Shown in pieces: positions 7,746 through 17,194 of a DNA stretch of 64,000 bases. The DNA comes from Pararhodobacter sp. Lineage in GTDB: Bacteria; Pseudomonadota; Alphaproteobacteria; Rhodobacterales; Rhodobacteraceae. Every line of letters begins with the position of its first letter. Positions within the stretch are counted from its first letter, which is position 1. The notes beneath the pieces were generated by a model. The model had not been told where the DNA came from. It saw only the letters and a program-made list of their open reading frames with translations, and did not search any database. The stretch is from assembly GCA_020832665.1 (NCBI GenBank), contig JAFIEG010000015.1:1-64000 (forward strand). Direction: 5' to 3'. The translations under genes and the position numbers were made by a program.

Positions 7746-8663
7746 ATGTCCGAAGACGAAAAGAAGTCGATGCTTCTGGCCAAACTTTCCAGGACTACGC
7801 GTTTCATGCCGCCAGCGATGATTGCCGCATTCGGTATCACGGTGGGGCCGGCACTTGTGTCGGACGCGTTTGGCGAGAATGGCGGATACTTCATGGCCGC
7901 CGCCAACGGCGAGGCGGAAGCGGAAGGCGAAGCTGAAGCGGAAGCGGAAGGCGAGGCTGAAGGAGAAGCCGAAGGCGAAGCGGAAGCGGAAGCGGAAGCG
8001 GAAGGCGAAGCTGAAGTTGAAGCAGAAGCAGAAGCAGAAGCGGAAGGCGAAGCGGAAGGCGAGGCTGAAGGAGAAGCCGAGGCCGAAGGTGAGGCGAGCG
8101 GCTGCTTTGTGCCCCGCCTGCAGGACGCCGGCGGCGAGACGCAGCCAGGCGATGTCAGCGACGACGAATTGCAAGCGCTCTATGACTGCATGATGGACGC
8201 GACGCAGGCTGTTCCCTCCGCCTGGACCGCTTCCGACAGACCCGAGGCGGCCGACTACGCCGACTGGCGCAATTTCGCCGCCATGCCCTATATCTCGGCG
8301 ACTCATGGCGAACGTTATGCCGCCAACTACGTCAACGAAATCGGCGCCGAGGCGTACGGGCGTTACGAGGATATCGGCGAGATGCCCGTGGGCGGGATCG
8401 TGGCCAAGCCCACCTTTAGCATCGGCGATGACGGCCAGGCCTATTGGGAAACCCTGTTCCTGATGGAAAAGGCCGCCGAGGGAACCTCGCCGGATACCAA
8501 TGACTGGCTCTACACGGCGGTCTTTGCCGATGGCTCGCTGATGGGCAGGACACTCGAATACGAATCCGACATGATGTTCTCATGCGCGGCCTGTCACATG
8601 GGTGCGCCCGAAGGCAGCGACGACCTGCTGTTCATGGAAGAAATGTATCGCGTGCGGGACTGA
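7746..8663 (+). CDS. Glu/Ala-repeat protein with cytochrome P460-like domain
   Basis: 305 aa. Residues 1-50 include a hydrophobic stretch (MPPAMIAAFGITVGPALV) that probably acts as signal or anchor. Residues about 55-117 are a near-perfect EAEGEA repeat. The remainder resembles cytochrome P460: HGERYAANYVN, then VAKPTFSIGDDGQ, ending with a c-type haem site CAACH. P460 proteins are periplasmic haem oxidases of hydroxylamine or NO-type compounds. GGAGG lies 5 nt before the ATG at 7746. The repeat is built of GAAGCG/GGCGAA hexamers and is likely length-variable. Assignment to P460 is from memory of motifs. Confidence 0.7.
   Translation: MSEDEKKSMLLAKLSRTTRFMPPAMIAAFGITVGPALVSDAFGENGGYFMAAANGEAEAEGEAEAEAEGEAEGEAEGEAEAEAEAEGEAEVEAEAEAEAEGEAEGEAEGEAEAEGEASGCFVPRLQDAGGETQPGDVSDDELQALYDCMMDATQAVPSAWTASDRPEAADYADWRNFAAMPYISATHGERYAANYVNEIGAEAYGRYEDIGEMPVGGIVAKPTFSIGDDGQAYWETLFLMEKAAEGTSPDTNDWLYTAVFADGSLMGRTLEYESDMMFSCAACHMGAPEGSDDLLFMEEMYRVRD
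7909..8097. repeat. Hexanucleotide Glu/Ala/Gly repeat tract
   Basis: About 190 bp of GAAGCG/GAAGGC-type units within the P460-like gene, encoding EAEGEA repeats. The unit length is a multiple of three, so slippage would alter length but keep frame. Confidence 0.85.
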
Positions 8664-8979
8664 TACTGTTTGCGGTTGAATGCCTCGGCATCCTGGGAAT
8701 GGTCTCCTTGCCGCCGGCTAGTGTGGAGCCGGGTATGGCGGGGTGAACCCCGCCCTACAACCCGGCACTCGCCCGCAGGGCGGGGTTCACCCCGCCCTCG
8801 TGGTTCGTTCGGACAGGGGCAGAGCCCGGCCCGTGCCGCCCGAGGTGATCGAGCGAATTCGTATGACAAGAATAACCCGGGCGTGTGCCCGGTTCGACCC
8901 GCCGTCGGGCGGCAATTTACGGATTTGTCGCCATGTGATACGCTGAATACGTATCCACCCTAGCTGGAGGGATGGCGTC
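8664..8979. other. Gene-free region with inverted repeat
   Basis: 316 bp between P460-like and lipase-like genes. It holds the 20-bp perfect inverted repeat at 8737-8796, a second hairpin CCGGGCGTGTGCCCGG near 8877-8892, and CTGGAGGGA just ahead of the lipase-like gene. No gene seen. Confidence 0.6.
8737..8796. repeat. Palindromic extragenic repeat
   Basis: Two 20-nt arms (8737-8756 and 8777-8796) are exact inverse complements, and each arm is itself a hairpin (GGCGGGG-TGAA-CCCCGCC). This nested form resembles REP/BIME-type intergenic elements; I recall GGCGGGGTGAACCCCGCC-like elements scattered in Rhodobacterales genomes. It could terminate the upstream transcript. Confidence 0.7.
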
Positions 8980-10746
8980 ATGGTCCGGCAAGTCGTTCGA
9001 ATTGCTGTCCTGGCTGCATTCATCATGCCCGGCCATGCCTTGGCCGATAGCGCGCTGGCGGTGCTGGGGGCAGAGGGGAATACGCCGCGCATGTCGCTGA
9101 GCGATGGCGACATGGTGCGCCTTTCCGTAACCCTGCCCGCGCCGGTCAATGCAGCGCAGGAAATCCCGATCCGGCTCGAAGGTATCTCCGTGGGCAACTG
9201 CATCGTGCCAGCCAGAGCAGACAGTTGCGTAACAACTCCGATCCGAGCCCTTGGCTGGGCCTGGAGCGAGGCAGGCGAGCCCGCGCCCAGCCGGCATCTG
9301 GTTGCGGGCCCGATTGAAGCGCCGATTGCCGAAACCACGGTTTCGGTCGATCCGCGGCCGGTAGTTCTGGTCCACGGGTTGATGTCCAGCGCCGAGACCT
9401 GGGACGGCTATAAGGGCCCCGATGGATTTCTCGCCCCGCTGGGGCTGAGCGGCTTTGCTGTAGGCGATGGCCAGGCCGAGGGGCTGATGAACACTGGCTC
9501 GGTCTCGGCCCCCTTCACCGCCACCAACACGATCGACCAGAATGCCGAGGAGCTGGCACGCTACATTGCCGGGGTGCGCCAACAGACCGGGGCCGAAATG
9601 GTGGATCTGGTGGTGCATTCGATGGGCGGGCTGATCGCGCGTCACTACATCGCCCGGATCATGCAGGAGCGCGACGTGGCGCAGCTGATCATGCTGGGCA
9701 CACCGAATTCGGGCAGCAACTGCTCGGTGCTGGGTTCCGCGCTGGGGCTCTTGCAGCCCGCGGCGATGCAGTTGCGCAGCAATTATGTCTCTTCGGTCTT
9801 CAATCCGCAAACTGACGAGCGCCGCGGCATTCGCTTCTTCACGCTGGCTGGCACGCCGGTCCAGCGCACGATCCTGTCGCCCTGCACGTCGGCGCCGCAT
9901 GATCTGGTCGTCTCGCTGGAAAGCGCGCTCGACGTCACCGATGACTGGCTGGCGGAACCTGTCTATCATACTGACATGACCGCATCCGCAGGGTTGTTCA
10001 CGGATGTTGTCGCCCCGCTGCTGCGCCGGGGTCCGAGTGCCTTTCTAGCCGATGTGCCGCAGGTGCCGCATGAGCGGGGCCTGGAGGAAAGCGCCTTCAG
10101 CCCGGTCTTCACCGGCCGTGTCGCGGCGGGCGAGGCGGTCGAACATGTCATCCATATCGACCATGATGTCGTCGTCGCCAGCTTCGGCATTTATGATCCG
10201 TCCCGCTCGGTCAGGGTGGTTGTGCGCGGGGCCACCGGAAACGTCATCGAACTTGACGAGATCACCCACGGATTCACCGTGATCGAGGACCCTGCGACAT
10301 TGCTCTATCTCGGCTATGGTTTCGAGAACCCGCGCCCCGGGCCCTGGCGCGTGACGATCGAACCCGGCCCCGACACCCCGCCGGAGGGGACGGATTATTC
10401 AATCATCGTGCGATATGTGGGTGGTGGTGGCATCGATGCGCGGCTCGACCGCCATCTGGTCGGTCGCGGCCATCCGGTCAACCTGAGCGCCCAGCTACGC
10501 CTTGGCGAGGGGCTCTTGGCCCATGACATGGCCGAAGTCACGCTGATCCGGCCCAATGGCGAGGAGGTGGCGCTGGAAGTGCCGCAAAGCGGCGACGGGC
10601 TGGAATTGAGCGTGGTTCCCGACAGGACCGGCGCCTGGGGCATCGATGTGCGCCTGCGCCACGAACTGGCCGACGGTTTCGTGGTCGAGCGGGCCGATTA
10701 TCTGGCTTTCAGGGCGCTTCGTCGCTCCCCGCGCGGCGCCGACTAG
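8980..10746 (+). CDS. Exported lipase-like alpha/beta hydrolase
   Basis: 588 aa with signal peptide (residues 1-22, ending GHALA). The oxyanion region is VVLVHGLMSSAETW near residues 127-140 and the nucleophile serine is in VVHSMGGLIARHY near residue 214, as in PGAP1-like and triacylglycerol lipases. A beta-rich C-terminal part of over 200 residues (from about 370) carries no recognisable motif and may be a binding module. It probably hydrolyses an ester or lipid outside the cytoplasm. CTGGAGGGA lies ahead of the ATG. Confidence 0.8.
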   Translation: MVRQVVRIAVLAAFIMPGHALADSALAVLGAEGNTPRMSLSDGDMVRLSVTLPAPVNAAQEIPIRLEGISVGNCIVPARADSCVTTPIRALGWAWSEAGEPAPSRHLVAGPIEAPIAETTVSVDPRPVVLVHGLMSSAETWDGYKGPDGFLAPLGLSGFAVGDGQAEGLMNTGSVSAPFTATNTIDQNAEELARYIAGVRQQTGAEMVDLVVHSMGGLIARHYIARIMQERDVAQLIMLGTPNSGSNCSVLGSALGLLQPAAMQLRSNYVSSVFNPQTDERRGIRFFTLAGTPVQRTILSPCTSAPHDLVVSLESALDVTDDWLAEPVYHTDMTASAGLFTDVVAPLLRRGPSAFLADVPQVPHERGLEESAFSPVFTGRVAAGEAVEHVIHIDHDVVVASFGIYDPSRSVRVVVRGATGNVIELDEITHGFTVIEDPATLLYLGYGFENPRPGPWRVTIEPGPDTPPEGTDYSIIVRYVGGGGIDARLDRHLVGRGHPVNLSAQLRLGEGLLAHDMAEVTLIRPNGEEVALEVPQSGDGLELSVVPDRTGAWGIDVRLRHELADGFVVERADYLAFRALRRSPRGAD

Positions 10747-11292
10747 GCTGTAACCGAAGCCGATAAAGGCCGGTGCGCGCGTCCTGTGCTGCCTTCACGC
10801 GATCCTCGTTTCCATTCCCAGAAGCGAAAACCGCCTCTGCGACCGTGGGCAGGGCCGGCGCGTCGATGTCATGACTGCGGGAGAGGATGTGGATGCGCGC
10901 GTTTTCAGCTTGTCTGTGCGGGTTGGAGATGGCCTTGGCATTGCCCGAGCCTCCGACGCCTTGGAAACCCCACACCATCGAGTCTGGCAGATCCGGCGCC
11001 TGCGCGAATGTTGCGGCCGGCTGACCAAAGCCGATGGCGGCAGGGGTAGTCCAGGTGTGCTTCCAGATATGCCTTATGTCTCTCCTGCCATTCTCACGTC
11101 TCTGCGCGCGGCCGCTTCGGCAGGCAGCGGCAAGCGAGTATCATTTTGATGGAGGAAAGCCGTTCTCTATAGGAAAAAAGTCTGGGCAAAGGCAGCATTC
11201 GGTGACAAGATGTGCTCGGCGCGCTGAATTGAGTTCAGCAAGCTGCTGAATCCCCGGGTCGCCCGGGCAAAGATGTCGGGGAAAAGGTATCG
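10747..11292. other. Gene-free region
   Basis: 546 bp. Frames here are short and not protein-like. Two small hairpins are visible shortly before the DUF35 gene: TTCAGCA-AGC-TGCTGAA (11234-11250) and a CCCGGG-TCG-CCCGGG near 11253-11267. Confidence 0.5.
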
Positions 11293-11700
11293 ATGGCGCA
11301 GGGCGACGACACGCACGGACCTGAGGCAATCTTTCGCGCGGCCCTTGCCAAGGGGCGCATCCTTTTGCAGCGCAATCCCGAAAATGGCGCCGTCGTCTTC
11401 TATCCGCGTGCGGTCCTGCCCGGCACGCACGGCGCGCGTGCCGGCGCACGGGCGGAGTGGATCACGGCGAGCGGGCGCGGTACGGTCCATTCCACCACCG
11501 TCAGCCACCGCCGGCCCGAAGCCGGGGGCGACCGGAACATCGCTCTTGTCGACCTTGTCGAGGGGGCGCGACTGATGTCCAGCGTGGTCGGAATCGCGCC
11601 CGAAGCGGTGCGCATCGGCATGGCGGTGCGCGCGCGGATTGACCTGTCGGGCGACGAACCCGTGCTGCTCTTCGAACCCGAGGTGGAGAGCGAGGCATGA
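11293..11700 (+). CDS. DUF35 OB-fold acyl-CoA-associated protein
   Basis: 135 aa. The OB-fold core is clear (EWITASGRGTVHSTTV, then NIALVDLVEGARLMS and AVRIGMAVRA). The usual zinc ribbon cysteines are absent: FYPRAVLPGT stands where CxxC would be. I recall a cysteine-free subfamily with the same sequence, so this may be normal. DUF35 proteins pair with thiolase-like enzymes and help bind acyl-CoA. Its stop overlaps the start of the following thiolase-like gene (ATGA), so the two are coupled. Confidence 0.8.
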   Translation: MAQGDDTHGPEAIFRAALAKGRILLQRNPENGAVVFYPRAVLPGTHGARAGARAEWITASGRGTVHSTTVSHRRPEAGGDRNIALVDLVEGARLMSSVVGIAPEAVRIGMAVRARIDLSGDEPVLLFEPEVESEA

Positions 11701-12545
11701 GCAGCTTGCGCGGATCCGCGGCCGTGGTCGGCGCGGGGCTTGCGGGGCTGGGCGAGGCGCCCGGGTTCTCGGCGCTCGAAATCCTTGGACTGTCGGTGGA
11801 TGCGGCACTTGAGGAATGTGGACTTGGGCTTGGCGATGTCGACGGGCTTTTCACCGCCTCGTCCTTTCACTCAATGCCCACGGTTTCGGTGGCCGAGTTT
11901 CTGGGGATATTCCCGCGCTTTTCCGACGGCAGCATGATCGGTGGGTCGTCATTTGTCGCGCAACTGCAACTCGCCGCGATGGCGCTTGACGCACGGCTTT
12001 GCGAGGTGGCGCTCATTGCCTATGGCTCGAACCAGCGCACCGCGGGCGGCAAGCTGGTCAGCATGACCGAGCCACAGCCCTACGAGCGGGCCTACCGACT
12101 GCGCTATCCAATCGATGCCTACGCGCTGGTCGCCGCGCGCCACATGCACGAATTCGGCACGACGCGGGCGGATCTTGCCGCCGTCGCCGTCGCCGCGCGC
12201 GATTGGGCGCAGCTCAACCCCGATGCTTTCCGACGCGATCCCCTGAGCCTTGAAGACGTGCTTTCCGCCCGAATGGTTTCCGACCCGCTGGGGGTGCTCG
12301 ACTGCTGCCTTGTCACCGACGGTGGCGGTGCGGTGGTCATGGTCCGCGCCGAGAGGGCGCGGGACTTCCCGCGCCCACCCGCCTATTTCCTTGGCGGGGC
12401 AACCGAGCTTTCGCACCGATCCATCGCCGAGATGCCCGACCTGACCACCACCGCCGCCGTGCGCTCGGGGGCGGCGGCCAATGTTTTCTGTGCCGACGGC
12501 GATCTTGCGGCGACATGGCACTATGATGGTTTTTCGGGGCGATGA
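11697..12545 (+). pseudogene. Thiolase-like (SCP2-type) gene, C-terminal third missing
   Basis: 282 aa where relatives have about 380-390. The N-terminal two thirds are normal (GGSSFVAQLQLAAMAL, LITYGS-like LIAYGSN, VTDGGGAVVMVRAERA, DLTTTAAVRSG). After residue about 262 the sequence leaves the family (NVFCADGDLAATW) and stops 20 residues later. The segment that would hold the conserved AxYDAFTIN and catalytic HPG motifs is absent. I infer a deletion joining the gene to the upstream region of the IclR gene. The product is unlikely to be an active thiolase. Confidence 0.7.
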
Positions 12546-12591
12546 CGACAGGATGTGACCCGGTGACGTGGCAGAATTGTAGGAAGCCAGA

Positions 12592-13389
12592 ATGAACGAA
12601 TCCGCCCCCATGTCTGCGCGCAGCGTCGGTGCCGTGGTGCATGCACTGCGCATCCTGCGTCATCTCGCCGGGCTCGGTGCCCCGGTGGGCGTCTCGGCCA
12701 TTGCCCGTGCCACCGGGGTCAACACATCGACCTGTTTCAACATCCTGCGCACGCTCGTCGCCGAGGGCCTCGTCGTCTTCGATCCCGGTGACAAGACCTA
12801 TCGCCTCGGCCTCGGCGTGCTGGAACTGGCGGTCGGGCTGCTGGGAGCCAACCATGGCGACCTGATCCGGCCCGAACTGGAAAGGCTCGCCGCCGACTCG
12901 CCTGCGCTGATCTGCCTGTGGCAGATCGTCGGCGAGGATCGCATCGTTCTGCTCGACCGGGCCTGGCACCCTGGTGCGGTGCGTGTCGATCTGCCGGTCG
13001 GAAAGCGCATGCCCAGCTTTGCCGGTGCGGTCGGGCGCGCCATCGCGCATGCACGCGGGTTGAGCGATGCCGAACTGCACAGGGGTTTCGCCTTGTTGCG
13101 CTGGCAACAGCCGATCAGCTTCGATGAGTACCGCGCCAGCCTGCGCGACATTCAACGCCACGGCTATGGCCGCGACGCGGGCGCCACCTATGCCGGCATT
13201 GACAGCGTCGCCGCGGTAGTGCCCGACGCGAGCGGAGAGCCGCGCTACGGGCTGGGCGCGGTGACGATACGCGGGCAGATGTCGGATGCCGGGATGCACC
13301 GGATGGGGTGCGAGCTTCACGCGGCCGGGCGGCGGATCGGCCAGGCTCTGTTTCGAAGCCCAGCCAGGGAAACCGGCACGCCGGACTGA
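12592..13389 (+). CDS. IclR-family transcriptional regulator
   Basis: 265 aa. An N-terminal winged helix (ILRHLAGLGAPVGVSAIAR, then TSTCFNILRTLVAEG) is followed by the IclR effector domain (WQIVGEDRIVLLD, GYGRDAGATYAGIDSVAA). IclR regulators sense small organic acids and control degradation genes. AGGA lies a few bases before the ATG. It follows the truncated thiolase and precedes the unknown/membrane pair by 49 bp, so it could control either; the usual target may have been lost with the deletion. Confidence 0.85.
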   Translation: MNESAPMSARSVGAVVHALRILRHLAGLGAPVGVSAIARATGVNTSTCFNILRTLVAEGLVVFDPGDKTYRLGLGVLELAVGLLGANHGDLIRPELERLAADSPALICLWQIVGEDRIVLLDRAWHPGAVRVDLPVGKRMPSFAGAVGRAIAHARGLSDAELHRGFALLRWQQPISFDEYRASLRDIQRHGYGRDAGATYAGIDSVAAVVPDASGEPRYGLGAVTIRGQMSDAGMHRMGCELHAAGRRIGQALFRSPARETGTPD

Positions 13390-13438
13390 GCGGCGGTTGG
13401 CGACGCCGGCTGCGGAATGTCGAATGGAGGGACAGTGG

Positions 13439-13864
13439 ATGGCGCAGGTTGCGCAGGCAGGCGGGTTTCTTGCGCCAATGGCGCCAAAGGCGCTGGCGAT
13501 CGTCGACGCTTCGGCCGATCCAGCACGAATTGGTGGGCGGCCGGTCGATTGCTCCTGCCGCGCGGGCTTCCGCGGCGCGCACTATCACTCGCCCCCCAAG
13601 AGTGCCGCCCCTCAGGCCGCGCAGCCAACCTTGGCGCGTTGCCTGCACGCGCTGATCATCGCCGCCGATGAGGCAATCTGCGCGGACCATGAATCCGACA
13701 GGCTGGTGGTTTTTTTCGATCCCGTTCTTGCGGTCGGCGCAATGGCCGCTCTTGCCCGGCAGTTTAAAAATATCGAGATCAATCCGTTTCAGCTGTGCGA
13801 GGCGGGGGCAGGGGAAGCGGCGCTCGATACGCTGATAGTGCCCCAGCAGGCCGCTCACGGATGA
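13439..13864 (+). CDS. Unknown protein coupled to membrane protein
   Basis: 141 aa from ATG 13439, chosen for GGAGGG 7 nt upstream; the open frame further upstream overlaps the IclR gene. Visible features are CSCRAGFRGAHYH and a hydrophobic ALIIAADEAICADHESDRLVVFF. I do not recognise it. Its TGA overlaps the ATG of the next gene (ATGA at 13861), so translation is coupled and the two proteins probably act together. Confidence 0.55.
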   Translation: MAQVAQAGGFLAPMAPKALAIVDASADPARIGGRPVDCSCRAGFRGAHYHSPPKSAAPQAAQPTLARCLHALIIAADEAICADHESDRLVVFFDPVLAVGAMAALARQFKNIEINPFQLCEAGAGEAALDTLIVPQQAAHG

Positions 13865-15243
13865 TTCCGTTCACGCAGTCCTTTGCAACACTGTCCGGCT
13901 ACGCGATGCTCGCGGCCTGGGCCACGGTGCTCGGCGGCGCGCTTTTCGGCTTGGGCGGGCAGGGCGCGGCGATCGCAGCGCTCTTGCTCTTCCTGACACT
14001 GCAGTTGCCGCAGACTGCGCCCGGGACCCGGGTGCATCTGGCAGTTGGCGCTGGGCTCGCTCTCTGGGTTCTGGCGGTGGTACCGGCACCAGGCGCGACG
14101 CTTTCCGAGGCAGCGCTCAGGGCCTGTTTCGTCAGTGTCCTGTTTGCCGCGCTGGGGGTGTTGCAGACAGCTGTCGCCGGCGCGCCGCGCTTCATCGCCG
14201 CGGGCGAAATGCTGGTCCGCCAGCCATCGGGGCGGCGCTATTTCGCGTTGTCGGGCGGTTCGGCGCTTTTTGGCGGCGTGCTGAATTTCGGCGTCTTGCC
14301 GTTGTTCGGCAGCTTGGTCCAGCGCGCCCGCCCGCCAGACTCAGACGTCCAGTCCAATGCAGCAATTGCGCTGCGCGAACGGCGGATGCTGGTTGCTCTC
14401 TTGCGGGGGTTCTCTGTCGTGATGTTCTGGTGCCCGCTGACCATGGCCTATGCGATCACCACCACCACGATCGAGGGCGCCAACTGGCTGGCGATGGTGG
14501 GCTTTGGCCTGGCAATGGCGGTGGCGGTGCTGATCCTCGGCCGCTTCTTTGGCACCGACCGAAGCGCGCCGGTCGTCAACCTCGCGCCGGCGAAGACGCC
14601 TTTCTCCTTCGTGGCCCTGCTGCCCGTCCTGGTGCTGCTTCTGGTCCTGTCGGCTCTCGCCGCGGGGGTGGAGGAGTTCACCGCTGGCCGGTTGGTGCAC
14701 GGGGTGATCCTGTTCGTGCCGCTGGCCGGATTGGTGCTGCTTGCCTATATTCGCGGGTGGGCGGGGCTGGCTCGGCTGGGCCAATACATCGCCGCCGACG
14801 TGCCCACGCAAAGAAACGAGATCGCGGTGCTGGGCAATGCGGCCTTTTGCGGCGCACTTCTGGCGGTGCTGCTCCCCGAGGGCTCGGTCGGGGGGGGGCT
14901 GCAGCAAATCATGCCGGTAGCAATGATCCCGGCGCTTTGCCTTGCGCTCGTGGTGCTTCTGGGGCAGGCCGGGCTCAACCCGTTGATCAGTGTCGCGGTG
15001 CTGGCCTCGACACTGGCCGATGCCGCTGCCATCGGGCTTGACCCGACGGTGTTCGCGGTGGCGCTGACCACTGGCTGGGGGCTGACCATCGGCTCGTCCT
15101 CGGCGGCGGCGGCAACGATGGTGGTCGGGCGGCTGACGGCGGCCAGCGCCTGGACCGTGGGTACCCGTTGGAACGGTGCCTTCACGCTCGCGGCAACCGC
15201 CACGACGATGATAGCGGTTACGGCGCTGGCACTGTTGCGCTGA
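13861..15243 (+). CDS. Polytopic membrane protein, probable transporter
   Basis: 460 aa, almost wholly hydrophobic with about 11-13 helices. Gly/Ala-rich segments such as GLTIGSSSAAAATMV and NPLISVAVLASTLADA recall ion-transporter-type (anion/dicarboxylate) carriers, but I cannot place it in a named family. The start at 13861 is set by the ATGA overlap with the preceding unknown gene. It follows an IclR regulator, in keeping with uptake of a small organic acid. Confidence 0.65.
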   Translation: MIPFTQSFATLSGYAMLAAWATVLGGALFGLGGQGAAIAALLLFLTLQLPQTAPGTRVHLAVGAGLALWVLAVVPAPGATLSEAALRACFVSVLFAALGVLQTAVAGAPRFIAAGEMLVRQPSGRRYFALSGGSALFGGVLNFGVLPLFGSLVQRARPPDSDVQSNAAIALRERRMLVALLRGFSVVMFWCPLTMAYAITTTTIEGANWLAMVGFGLAMAVAVLILGRFFGTDRSAPVVNLAPAKTPFSFVALLPVLVLLLVLSALAAGVEEFTAGRLVHGVILFVPLAGLVLLAYIRGWAGLARLGQYIAADVPTQRNEIAVLGNAAFCGALLAVLLPEGSVGGGLQQIMPVAMIPALCLALVVLLGQAGLNPLISVAVLASTLADAAAIGLDPTVFAVALTTGWGLTIGSSSAAAATMVVGRLTAASAWTVGTRWNGAFTLAATATTMIAVTALALLR

Positions 15244-15755
15244 TCGCAGCTTGAGGGTGCCTCTCGCGCGCCAGGCGTCACGCCAATGGCGTTCCCTCGG
15301 CACGTCCATGCTAAAAACCGTGATTCCGGAACGACGGCGCACGCCACCCGTGCACGAACCGAAGTGGAAAAACCGAATCCGGAATGACTTCAGTGGGGAA
15401 AGACCGTTGCAAGGCGCTTGCCTGGGTTGGTCAGACATGCAGCGGCATGACGAGGATCAAGGATGGCAGGAACCCGGGCGGCAACACTCGCGGCCTTGGT
15501 AATGGCGGGACGCAACTTGATGCCGAAACCGTCTTTTCCGCGCGTGGCGCTGGCATGCTCGCAGCGGCAGGCCATGCGTTCTGCGCGGCGCCAGATGTCG
15601 AAGGGTTGATCCTGCGCCCGCCTGGCTGCGGCACAGGTCCGGCTGTCCATTCCGGCGGCGCAGATATGCCGTTGAGACATCGCTTGCTCCAAGGGGGGCG
15701 CTGGCGAGCCCTTGATGCGGGCGTCGCGGCCGATCAAAGCATCCGGCGACGGTAT
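15244..15755. other. Gene-free region between convergent genes
   Basis: 512 bp between the stop of the membrane protein and the stop of livF. Frames here are short and not protein-like; I see no clear terminator hairpin. Confidence 0.5.
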
Positions 15756-16441
<686 letters not shown>

Positions 16442-16445
<4 letters not shown>

Positions 16446-17194
16446 GCGCCCTCCTCCCCCAGATAGGCGCGGCGAACCTCGGGGTCGTTGCGGATGTCGT
16501 GCACGCTGCCCGATGCGATGATCCGGCCATTGGCCAGCACCGAGATACGGTCGGCCAGGGCAAAGACCGCGTCCATGTCATGCTCGACCAGCAGGATCGG
16601 TGCCTCGCGGCGCAGCTCGTCCAGAAAGCCGATCAGCTCGCGCGCGCCCTCCGCGCCCATGCCCGCCATTGGCTCGTCGAACAGGAACGCCGCCGGCTCG
16701 AGCGCCAAAGCGGTGGCAATCTCCAGCCGCCGGCGCTCACCATGCGAAAGTTCCGAGGCCAGGATATGTGCGCGCCGTTCCAGCCCGACGCGGGCCAGAT
16801 ACTCCATCGCCGGCCCGGTCAGGCCGGCATCGCGCTGCACGTTGCGGAAGAACCTGTAGGGGTGGCCCAGCCGCGCCTGCACAGCCAGCATGACATTGCG
16901 TCGCGCCGAATATTCGGGGATCAGCGAGGAAATCTGGAAGCTGCGCCCCAGCCCCAGCCTTGCGCGCTGCGCCACGGACAGCCCGCTGATTTCCTGCCCG
17001 CGAAAATGGATCGAGCCGGCATCGGGGCGCAACCCGCCGCAGATCAACGCGATCAGCGTGCTCTTGCCCGCCCCGTTCGGCCCGATCAGCGCGTGAATCT
17101 CGCCCGGAACGAGAGTCAGCGTCACATCGTCGGTGGCGCGCAGAGCGCCGAAGCTCTTGGAAACGCCGCGGATGTCCAGAACCGGCTCAGCCAT
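16442..17194 (-). CDS. livG: Liv-type ABC importer ATPase
   Basis: 250 aa. Walker A GPNGAGKST, Walker B FLFDEPMAGM and H-loop VEHDMDAVF. The signature reads LSHGERRRLEIA, the usual LivG variant of LSGGQ. It pairs with the LivF-like subunit below it. The start overlaps the livM stop by 8 bp (ATGGCTGA), which indicates coupled translation. Confidence 0.9.

Noticed and set aside
7530-8306. Minus-strand frame with Phe-rich repeats over the P460-like gene
   Set aside because: It is the reverse reading of the Glu/Ala hexamer repeat, and the plus strand has a ribosome site and haem motif.
8870-8900. Possible tRNA T-loop (GGTTCGA)
   Set aside because: No acceptor stem or anticodon arm can be formed around it.
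10709-11149. Small frames between lipase-like and DUF35 genes
   Set aside because: Composition is irregular and there is no ribosome site or recognisable domain.
11949-13320. Minus-strand frames opposite thiolase-like and IclR genes
   Set aside because: They are antisense shadows in high-GC DNA; the plus-strand products match known families.
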